Shown here: piece after piece, positions 1-6,561 of the stretch
Layout: every line of letters starts with the position of its first letter
Numbering within the stretch: the stretch's first letter is position 1
Origin: Micromonospora sp. NBC_01740
GTDB lineage: Bacteria > Actinomycetota > Actinomycetes > Mycobacteriales > Micromonosporaceae
Length of the DNA: 64,000 bases
Direction: 5' to 3'
NCBI RefSeq assembly: GCF_035920365.1
Contig: NZ_CP109150.1
Span: 6,076,001 to 6,140,000, forward strand
The notes under the pieces: generated by a model
Told to the model about the DNA's origin: nothing
What the model saw: only the letters and a program-made list of their open reading frames with translations
The model's database searches: none
Position numbers and translations under genes: made by a program

Positions 1-1524
1 GTGCACGACGTCGTCGCCTTCCACGCCGGGCAGCGGCCCGACCATCCGGCGGTGCACTGCGAGGACCGTACGGTCAGCTACGCGCAGCTGCACCGGTCGA
101 GCAACCGGACGGCGCACGCCCTGCGGCGCGCCGGGGTCACGGCCGGGCACCGCGTCGCCTACCTGGGCAAGGAGTCCGAGCACTACTACGACGTCCTGTT
201 CGCCTGTGCCAAGACCGGCACCGTGCTGGTCCCCATCAACTGGCGGCTGCGCGCCGGCGAGATCCGGCACATCATGCGCGACTCCGGCAGCACGGTCCTC
301 TTCTGCGACGAGGATCTCCTGGACACCGTCGACGCGCTGCGGCCGGACCTGCCCGAGCTGCGCGAGGTCGTGTCGCTGGCCGGCTTCACCGGTTGGCAGG
401 CCGACGAGGACGCCGACCTGGACCCGTCCTGGACCGAGGAGCAACCCCTGGCCCAGGTGTACACCAGCGGCACGACCGGCAACCCCAAGGGTGTCGTGCT
501 GGCCCACCGCAGCTTCTTCGCGGTGCGGGACGCGCTCGCCTCCGAGGGCCTGGACTGGATCGACTGGCGGCCGGACGACGTGAGCCTGATCGGCATCCCG
601 GGGTTTCACATCGGTGGACTCTGGTGGTCGATCCAGGGGTTCAGCGCCGGCATCACCAACGTGTCGGTCCGGGTGTTCGCCGGGCACGAGGCGGTCCGCC
701 TCATCCGCCGCCACGGCGTCACCACGGCGTGTGTCGTGCCGGCCCAGTTGCAGATGATGCTCGCGCCGCCCCGGCCGAAGCGGGAGGACTTCGTCTCGCT
801 GCGGAAGATCGTCTACGGCGGGTCGCCGATCTCCGAGGCGTTGCTCGGCCGCAGCATCGAGATGTTCGACTGCGAGTTCGCGCAGATCTACGGCCTGTCC
901 GAGAGCGGCAACACCGCCGTCTGCCTGCCGCCGTCGGAGCACGTCGTCGGCGGGCCGCGCATGCAGGCGGCCGGCCGGCCGTACCCGGGCTTCGCCGTGA
1001 AGATCATCGATGGTACGGGCCGCGTGCTGCCGCCGTTCGAGGTCGGCGAGATCTGCCTGTCGACCCCGGCGCGGATGATCGAGTACCGGGGCCTGCCCGA
1101 AGCCACCGCCGCGACCCTGGTCGACGGCTGGCTGCACACCGGCGACGCTGGCTACCTCGACGACGAGGGCTTCCTCTTCGTACGCGACCGGATCAAGGAC
1201 ACGATCATCGTGGCCGGCGAGAACGTCTACCCGGCGGAGATCGAGAACGCGGTCTGCGCGTACCCGGGGGTGGTCGAGGCCGCCGCCGTCGCCGTGCCGC
1301 ACGAGCACTGGGGCGAGGTCGTGCACTGCTTCGTGGTGACCCACCCCGACCAGCCCGCGACCGCCCGCGATCTCACCCCGTTCCTGCGGGGGCGGATCGC
1401 CGACTTCAAGATCCCGGCGAGCTTCGAGTTCGTCGACCAGTTGCCCCGCAACCCCAGCGGAAAACTCCTCCGGCGGGAGCTGCGCGAGAGGTTCTGGCAG
1501 CACCTCGACCGGCGCGTGGCCTGA
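1..1524 (+). CDS. Acyl-CoA synthetase (class I adenylate-forming enzyme), start possibly cut by the window edge
   Basis: This 507-residue protein activates a carboxylic acid as the acyl-AMP and transfers it to CoA or another thiol. The P-loop YTSGTTGNPKG lies near residue 153, the A5 region QIYGLSES near 297, the hinge region with HTGDAGY near 379, and the C-terminal catalytic lysine in NPSGKLLRREL near 485. It lacks a carrier domain and a condensation domain, so it is a stand-alone ligase of the fatty-acyl/aryl CoA ligase type. The frame opens with GTG at base 1. Family members usually carry a few more residues before the HDVVAFHA region, so the true start may lie just outside the window. 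It is followed after 58 bases by an SDR of the thioester-reductase type on the same strand. The substrate cannot be read from the sequence. Confidence 0.85.
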   Translation: MHDVVAFHAGQRPDHPAVHCEDRTVSYAQLHRSSNRTAHALRRAGVTAGHRVAYLGKESEHYYDVLFACAKTGTVLVPINWRLRAGEIRHIMRDSGSTVLFCDEDLLDTVDALRPDLPELREVVSLAGFTGWQADEDADLDPSWTEEQPLAQVYTSGTTGNPKGVVLAHRSFFAVRDALASEGLDWIDWRPDDVSLIGIPGFHIGGLWWSIQGFSAGITNVSVRVFAGHEAVRLIRRHGVTTACVVPAQLQMMLAPPRPKREDFVSLRKIVYGGSPISEALLGRSIEMFDCEFAQIYGLSESGNTAVCLPPSEHVVGGPRMQAAGRPYPGFAVKIIDGTGRVLPPFEVGEICLSTPARMIEYRGLPEATAATLVDGWLHTGDAGYLDDEGFLFVRDRIKDTIIVAGENVYPAEIENAVCAYPGVVEAAAVAVPHEHWGEVVHCFVVTHPDQPATARDLTPFLRGRIADFKIPASFEFVDQLPRNPSGKLLRRELRERFWQHLDRRVA

Positions 1525-1582
1525 CAGCCGACGCGGTCCCCGTCCGGCCCCCAACACCCACCCTTCGTGCAAAGGCGGATCG

Positions 1583-2881
1583 ATGCACATTTTCCTGCGC
1601 CACAACAGCGACCGGATCGCGCTGTCGACAGGCAGCCCCAACCGGATCTCGCTCGGCTACTCGGAGGACCCGCGAGCGGTAGCGGGCCGTCTTCCCCGAC
1701 GCGGCGCCGACGAGCCGAAGAACGTGCTCCTGCTGGGCGCGAACGGATACGTCGGCATGCACATGCTGCGTGAGCTCCTCGGCGACGCCCGGGTGGCGAC
1801 GGTCTACGCCCTGGTGCGCCGCAAGGGCGACAAGTCCGGCGAGGACCGCATCGCCCGGCAGCTGCGCAAGTACAAGATGGAGCTGCCCGACACCGGGAAG
1901 CTGTCGGTCCTGGAGGGCAGCTACCTGGAGCCGGCGATGGGGCTCGACCCCGCCGCCCACCACGAGCTGCTCACCGAGGTCGACGTGGTCATCGACGCCG
2001 CGGGGGCGACGACCCACGACTACCCCTACGCCCGGTACCGCGAGGAGAAGGTCCTGCCGACGCTCCGGCTCGCGGAGTTCTGCCTGCAGGAGCGGTTCAA
2101 GACGCTGCACGTCATCGGCTCGGTCGGCAGCGAGGTCTACCAGCAGCGGCGCGACTTCTACCGCAACAGCTTCTTCTACACCGGCTACAGCAGGATGAAG
2201 TGGGTCGTCAAGCACCTCAGCCTGCGGGCGAACCGTGACGGCGTGCCCATCCACATCTACCAGGCGCCGTTCGCGTTGGGCGGCGCGCCCACCGGGTTCA
2301 AGGACCCCGGCATGGAGTACTCGTTCTGGAACATGATCTCGCACATGCTCCAGCTGGGCCTGATCTGGGACTCGGAGGTCACCAGCCCGATCGTCGCCGG
2401 CGACGTGCTGGCCCGGTCGGTCGTGGACAACGCGTTGTCGGAAACGCCGCGGCCGATCAGCTACCCGGTGACTCCGGCGACCACCCGCGAGATCGCCGAG
2501 CGGTTCGACCTGAAGCTGGTGTCGTGGCAGGAGTTCCGGCGCGAACTGATGCGGCAGCACCGGTTCCGGCCCAGTCAGATCGACTGGTCGAAGCCGATCA
2601 CCAGCATCAAGCGCGGCCGGCAGCAGTCCAAGTTCGTACGCTCGCTGTTCCCGCGGTCGTTCCACACGCTGCTGAGCAACATCCACCACGCCGCCGCCAA
2701 CCCGACGGCCGTACGGCTCGACACCGACCTGCCGCCGATCGACGTCCTGGTCAACAACGCCAGGCGGATCCGCAAGCTCGGCAGGTACCTGCCCGAGGAG
2801 GCGGTGGCTCCCGTCGCCGTTGCCGCGCCGGTTCCCCCTCCGGCCCCCGCCGCCGAGCCGGTGGCCGTCGGGGCCGTCTGA
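1583..2881 (+). CDS. Extended SDR, thioester-reductase/male-sterility-like (NAD_binding_4 type)
   Basis: This 432-residue protein has a Rossmann nucleotide-binding motif GANGYVG near residues 52-58 and the catalytic YxxxK as YSRMK near residue 205. The fold and length resemble the reductase domains that release thioesters as aldehydes or alcohols, and fatty acyl-CoA reductases. The C-terminal tail is Ala/Pro/Val-rich and looks disordered. ATG at 1583 fits the alignment and follows an AAAGGCGGATCG stretch that can serve as a ribosome site. Together with the preceding ligase it could reduce an activated acyl group, acting like a split carboxylic acid reductase. That is inference, because no carrier protein is seen in the window. 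An ordinary sugar- or steroid-type extended SDR is the alternative. Confidence 0.75.
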   Translation: MHIFLRHNSDRIALSTGSPNRISLGYSEDPRAVAGRLPRRGADEPKNVLLLGANGYVGMHMLRELLGDARVATVYALVRRKGDKSGEDRIARQLRKYKMELPDTGKLSVLEGSYLEPAMGLDPAAHHELLTEVDVVIDAAGATTHDYPYARYREEKVLPTLRLAEFCLQERFKTLHVIGSVGSEVYQQRRDFYRNSFFYTGYSRMKWVVKHLSLRANRDGVPIHIYQAPFALGGAPTGFKDPGMEYSFWNMISHMLQLGLIWDSEVTSPIVAGDVLARSVVDNALSETPRPISYPVTPATTREIAERFDLKLVSWQEFRRELMRQHRFRPSQIDWSKPITSIKRGRQQSKFVRSLFPRSFHTLLSNIHHAAANPTAVRLDTDLPPIDVLVNNARRIRKLGRYLPEEAVAPVAVAAPVPPPAPAAEPVAVGAV

Positions 2882-2903
2882 CCCTCCTCTCCTCGCGCGA
2901 CAG

Positions 2904-2947
2904 CGACGCCGGCCGACCTGGTACCCGTGCCAGGTCGGCCGGCGTCG
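2904..2947 (+). terminator. Strong hairpin after the SDR gene
   Basis: A perfect 18-bp inverted repeat (2904-2921 with 2930-2947) encloses an 8-base loop, 23 bases after the stop codon of the SDR gene. There is no clear T-run, as is usual for actinomycete terminators. It probably ends the transcript of the first two genes. Confidence 0.7.
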
Positions 2948-3567
2948 GCGCGTCGGCGGGCTGGCGGGCCGGCTAATCGGCCGCCCCTGAGGCTTTGACG
3001 CATCCGAATGCGTTGACCGGCCGCAGAGTCGCGGGCAGGAATGCCTGGAGACCAATGGCCAAGGCCCGCCGAGGCGATACACCAGCACGCGCACGAATTC
3101 CCCACCCGCGACCCATCGGGAGGGAATTCCTCACCGCCCGACGACATTGCCTGTCCGGGGACACCCGATTAGCCCCAACGCCGCTGAGGAGCACCGGACC
3201 ACCCGTCTGCGCGGTGGCGCGCCGAACCCGGCCAAGGGCCGGCCACCACCACCCGGGACGCCCGGCGAGCGCTCGCCAGCGGGTGCGGGGTCGGCCGATA
3301 CAAGGGCTCCACCTGCGCGAACGCCCGCGCCGAGCCGCTGGCCGGCACGCCAGCTCCCGGCACCCTGACCGCCGACTCAGCCGCCCCGTCGTGGCGGCGA
3401 CCAGGCACCCGGCGCCCCGGCCGTCGCCGGCCCTGGCGGTCGCCTCGCATCTCCATTGACTCTCGCTGTAAGACGGCCCGAGAAAGACCGCCGACCCCTT
3501 GGCAGGGGGTCGACGCATTCGCTACCTTCTCTATTGCCGCAAGCGGGAACGGATGAGGGGAGTTGTC
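2948..3567. other. 620-base stretch without a convincing gene
   Basis: Several open frames cross this region on both strands, but they are Arg/Pro/Ala-rich with no domain-like pattern, no ribosome site and no codon bias of the kind seen in neighbouring genes. The right part, from about 3460, is less GC-rich and probably carries the promoter for the small-peptide unit that follows. No RNA gene was recognised. Confidence 0.5.
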
Positions 3568-3675
3568 ATGACGGCGTACCGCTCGGGAAATGTCTCCGAA
3601 TTTCTCTTTCGGGGTCCCGAACGCTCGCCGCAGTCGACTTTCCCGCCTCGTCCGCCCGACCGATCCGCATCCTGA
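3568..3675 (+). CDS. Possible 35-residue peptide with a strong ribosome site
   Basis: ATG at 3568 is preceded by GAGGGGAG five bases upstream, a good Shine-Dalgarno. The frame gives 35 residues beginning MTAYRSGNVSEFLF and ending in a Pro/Arg/Ser-rich tail, then TGA at 3673. There are no cysteines and no transmembrane segment. It lies 110 bases before the 20-residue peptide ORF and points the same way. It could be a regulatory upstream ORF, a second small peptide, or a chance reading frame; only the ribosome site favours it. I do not recognise it. Confidence 0.35.
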   Translation: MTAYRSGNVSEFLFRGPERSPQSTFPPRPPDRSAS

Positions 3676-3785
3676 CTGCGTATCCGCGGCACCCAGGTTC
3701 CCCCGAACGCCCGTCCCGGATGCAGCGGGGACGGTCCCGTCCAGGGGTGCACCGAGCCCATCGCGCCGGAGAGGAGGTACAAGCC

Positions 3786-3848
3786 ATGGCCTTCGACATC
3801 GTGATCGTCGAGACGAACGAAGTTGTGCTGAACCACGGCGCCGTCTGA
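3786..3848 (+). CDS. 20-residue peptide ORF, candidate RiPP precursor
   Basis: The ORF encodes MAFDIVIVETNEVVLNHGAV. A strong GGAGAGGAGG ribosome site sits 8 bases before ATG 3786. It is followed by a hairpin and then by a SagB-type oxidoreductase and an MFS transporter on the same strand. That order (abundant tiny peptide, attenuating hairpin, modifying enzyme, exporter) is typical of ribosomal peptide natural products. There is no Cys, Ser or Tyr. Possible modification sites are Thr10, Asn11, Asn16 and His17, and the acidic residues. The peptide is shorter than usual leader-plus-core precursors, closer to PqqA- or PaaP-like scaffold peptides. Its role is inferred from context; I know no family with this sequence. 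Confidence 0.55.
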   Translation: MAFDIVIVETNEVVLNHGAV

Positions 3849-3855
3849 CGCGCCC

Positions 3856-3885
3856 GGTGCCGGACCCGCGTGCGGGTCCGGCACC
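3856..3885 (+). promoter_or_regulatory. Hairpin between the peptide ORF and the sagB-like gene
   Basis: A 14-bp perfect inverted repeat (3856-3869 with 3872-3885) starts 7 bases after the stop codon of the 20-residue ORF. A hairpin here would stabilise the short upstream message or attenuate transcription into the downstream enzyme gene, as is common behind RiPP precursor genes. Confidence 0.65.
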
Positions 3886-3924
3886 ACTCCGTCCGTCGTG
3901 CTTCGTCGTGGAAAGGGCACCGGA

Positions 3925-5076
3925 ATGCGGGTACGTCGCCGCGACCAGCTCGTCTGCCGCTGGGACAGCGATGCGCTGATGGTCGCCCTGCCCGGTCAAC
4001 GCCGGTGGTTGCGGGTCACCCCCGACCTGCTGAGCCTGTTGCAGCGGCTCGACGACTTCACCGACGTCGACGAGGTCGCCGCCCAGTTCGGGGGCGAGGC
4101 CGCCGACGCCGCCGTCCAGGCGGTCCACAAGCTCCGCGAGGCCGGCATCCTCGTCGCCGACACCGACGACGCCTGCACCCCGCCCGTCTGGCAGCACTGG
4201 GGGCCGATCGCGTCGCGCATGCACACCGAGGCCCGCGACGCCAACTACCTCGTGGATTCGCCGCAACGCGACGCCACCGCCGCGCAGATCGCCGCCGACG
4301 GCGCACCTCCGGCGCCGTTCAAGCGGTACCCGGACGCCCCGGCCGTGCACCTTCCCCGACGCGCCCTGCCGCTGCGTACGCCCGTGGAGGAGGTCTTCGC
4401 CGCCCGGCGCACCCACCGCGCGTTCGCCGGCACCCCGGTCGGCATCGACGCGCTCGCCACCGTCCTGTCCTGCACGTTCGCGCCCCAGCGATTCCTCGAC
4501 GGCGGCGCGTTCGGCCCGCAGCAGGGACGCATCAGCGCCTCCGCCGGTGGCCGGCACGAGGTCGAGTGCTACGTGGCCGTTTACGACGTCACCGGCGTCC
4601 CGGCCGGCCTCTACCACTACGCGCCCGAGGTGCACCGCCTCGAACTCCTCGACGCCACCGTCGACCGCGAGCGCATCGCCGCCCTGGCGTACGAGCAGGA
4701 ACCCTCCTACCAGGGGGCCTTCACCTGCCTCACCACCACCGTCGCCGCCCGCCTGTCCTGGAAGTACCGCCACCCCCGGGCCTACCGGCTGTGGATGTTC
4801 GACGCCGGCCACTACGGTCAGACCTTCGCGCTGACCTGCACGGCGCTCGGCCTGGCGCCGTTCCAGACCGTGGCGTTCCACGACAGCGGCGTCGAGGCGA
4901 TGCTCGGCGTGGATGCCGACCACGAGTTCGCCACCTACCTGCTCTCCGCCGGCAATCCCGCACCCGACGACGGCACCGGTCCCACCGGGCCGGGGTATCC
5001 ACCGCCGTTCCGCCTGGCCGCCAGCTCCCACCGGTCACCGGCCGACCCCGCCGCCGGCCCGGAGCAGCTCGGATGA
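3925..5076 (+). CDS. SagB/ThcOx-type nitroreductase-family dehydrogenase
   Basis: This 383-residue protein has an N-terminal winged-helix-like segment (residues 1-85, sequence around LLSLLQRLDDFTDVDEV) followed by a flavin-type nitroreductase domain (about 140-365). Conserved features include RRTHRAF near 160, SASAGGRHEVECYVAVYDV near 205, GLYHYAPEVHRLE, and DAGHYGQTFALTCTALGL near 290. The SagB family uses FMN to oxidise azolines to azoles or to desaturate peptides or amino acids. No cyclodehydratase (YcaO/ThiF) lies nearby, so it is not a standard azole system. I chose ATG 3925, which has GGAAAGG 8 bases upstream, over the GTG 27 bases earlier. Its tight link to a 20-residue ORF upstream and a transporter downstream suggests peptide modification; the real substrate is unknown. 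Confidence 0.8.
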   Translation: MRVRRRDQLVCRWDSDALMVALPGQRRWLRVTPDLLSLLQRLDDFTDVDEVAAQFGGEAADAAVQAVHKLREAGILVADTDDACTPPVWQHWGPIASRMHTEARDANYLVDSPQRDATAAQIAADGAPPAPFKRYPDAPAVHLPRRALPLRTPVEEVFAARRTHRAFAGTPVGIDALATVLSCTFAPQRFLDGGAFGPQQGRISASAGGRHEVECYVAVYDVTGVPAGLYHYAPEVHRLELLDATVDRERIAALAYEQEPSYQGAFTCLTTTVAARLSWKYRHPRAYRLWMFDAGHYGQTFALTCTALGLAPFQTVAFHDSGVEAMLGVDADHEFATYLLSAGNPAPDDGTGPTGPGYPPPFRLAASSHRSPADPAAGPEQLG

Positions 5077-5216
5077 GCCCGACCGGCCGCACCGGCGTCC
5101 CCATCGTGGCGCCCGGCACCGGCAGCCGCGGGGCCCCGCCCGGCCACGCAGCCGGCCCGGCGTCCGTCGTCGGCGTGCCGGCCACCGGCCACCGCCGGGC
5201 GCGCCGCACGCCATGA
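5073..5216 (+). CDS. 47-residue ORF overlapping both neighbours (ATGA at each end)
   Basis: ATG 5073 overlaps the sagB-like stop codon as ATGA, with GGAG 8 bases upstream. Its TGA at 5214 overlaps the ATG of the MFS gene in the same way. The product is rich in Gly, Pro, Ala, Thr and Arg, has no Cys, and ends RRARRTP. The MFS gene has no ribosome site of its own, so translation of this short frame may deliver ribosomes to it. It may be a coupling ORF or a small product; the composition also allows a spurious frame. Confidence 0.4.
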   Translation: MSPTGRTGVPIVAPGTGSRGAPPGHAAGPASVVGVPATGHRRARRTP

Positions 5217-6487
5217 GCGCGCCCACCAGCCCCGCCACCGCCGCCGCGCAGAAGCTGAGTCAGCACCCGCGGTTCCTGCGGGTATGGGCCAGCCAGTCCG
5301 CCGGGGCCGTCGCCGACCAGATCCTGCCGGTCGCGTTCGCGCTGTACGCCGTACAGCGCGGGGCCGGTGCCGGCACCATCGCCGTCATCCTCGCCGGCCG
5401 GGCGATCGCCCTGGTGGTCTGCCTGCTCGCCGGGGGTATCCTCGCCGACCGCGTCTCCCGGCCCCGGATCCTGTTCACCGCCGATCTGATGCGCACCGCC
5501 ATCGTCCTCGGCACGCTGCTCGCCCTCGACGACCTGCCCCTGGCCGCGCTCGGCATCGTCACCGCGCTCTCCGGCGTGGCCGAGTCCCTGTCCCGGCCGG
5601 CCATGCGGTCGTTGATCCCGGCGCTGCTCCCCGCCGGCCTGCTGGAGCGCGGCAACGCCCTGATGTCCGCCGTGCAGCGCTCCGCGACCCTCCTCGGGGC
5701 GCTCGCCGGCGCCGCGATCGTGACCGCCATCGGCATCCACGCCGCGCTGGGCCTGGCGGCCCTGCTGTTCGCGACCGGCGCCCTCGCGGTGCTGGGCGTA
5801 CGCGACGTCGCCGCCGGTGACCGGCCCCGGACCAGCGTCCTTGCCGACGCCGCGGCCGGCATCGCCACCGTCCGGCGCCGTCCCTGGGTCGCCGCCGTCA
5901 TGGCTGCCGTCGCGGTCCAACTCTTCGCCGGCACCGCGCCCAGCCTGACGCTGCTCCCGCTGATCGCCGCGGACCGCCTCGGCGGCGAACTCGCCTACGG
6001 GCTCGTCCTCGCCGCTGCCGCCGCCGGCGCTCTCCCGGCCATCGCGCTGGCCGGCCGGTGGCGGCCCCGGCGGCCCGGCACGGTCAGCATGCTCGCCCTC
6101 ACCACCTACGCCGCCCTGCCCGCCAGCCTCGCCTTCGCCCTGCCGCTACCGGTCACGGCGCTCTGCTTCGCCCTCGGCGGATTCGTCGTGGAGATCTACT
6201 TCATCTCCTGGCTCTCCGCCCTGCAACGCGAGATCCCCGCCGAGGTACTGGGCAAGACCCTTGCCCTGGATCAGCTCAGCGCGTTCGCCCTGCTGCCGGT
6301 CGGGTACGCCCTCACCGGGCCGGCGGTCGCGGCGTTCGGGATCCAGCCCACCCTCGTCGCGGCGGCCGCCCTGACCGCCGCGGCCAGCGCCGTCACGCTG
6401 CTGGTCCCCGGCGTCAGCACCTTCAGCGACCCCGCCCGGGCCCACGCCGCCGGTGCGCCGGCGGGCGGCGCGGACCGCAGCGGATGA
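5213..6487 (+). CDS. Major facilitator superfamily transporter
   Basis: This 424-residue membrane protein has about 11-12 hydrophobic segments. The loop motif after TM2 appears as GGILADRVSRPRIL near residue 80, the usual MFS GxxxDRxGRR signature. It resembles the EntS/macrolide-efflux-like group that often exports small natural products. The ATG overlaps the stop of the preceding 47-residue ORF and lacks a Shine-Dalgarno, so translational coupling is likely. As the last gene of the small-peptide unit it probably exports the product. It is convergent with the cellulase gene that follows. Confidence 0.85.
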   Translation: MSAPTSPATAAAQKLSQHPRFLRVWASQSAGAVADQILPVAFALYAVQRGAGAGTIAVILAGRAIALVVCLLAGGILADRVSRPRILFTADLMRTAIVLGTLLALDDLPLAALGIVTALSGVAESLSRPAMRSLIPALLPAGLLERGNALMSAVQRSATLLGALAGAAIVTAIGIHAALGLAALLFATGALAVLGVRDVAAGDRPRTSVLADAAAGIATVRRRPWVAAVMAAVAVQLFAGTAPSLTLLPLIAADRLGGELAYGLVLAAAAAGALPAIALAGRWRPRRPGTVSMLALTTYAALPASLAFALPLPVTALCFALGGFVVEIYFISWLSALQREIPAEVLGKTLALDQLSAFALLPVGYALTGPAVAAFGIQPTLVAAAALTAAASAVTLLVPGVSTFSDPARAHAAGAPAGGADRSG

Positions 6488-6506
6488 TCCCTTCGGGTAC
6501 GCGGAA

Positions 6507-6537
6507 CGGGCCGTGACCGCCTGGCGGCCACGGCCCG
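6507..6537. terminator. Bidirectional hairpin between convergent MFS and cellulase genes
   Basis: A 9-bp stem CGGGCCGTG/CACGGCCCG (6507-6515 with 6529-6537) has a further short GC stem inside. It lies in the 74-base gap between two convergent stop codons and can serve both transcripts. Confidence 0.65.
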
Positions 6538-6561
6538 CTGCGCGTGGAGACCGCTGCCGGG

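Noticed and set aside
2973..3518. Open frames in the 2.95-3.55 kb gap on both strands
   Set aside because: They are low-complexity Arg/Ala/Pro/Gly products without ribosome sites or recognisable motifs.
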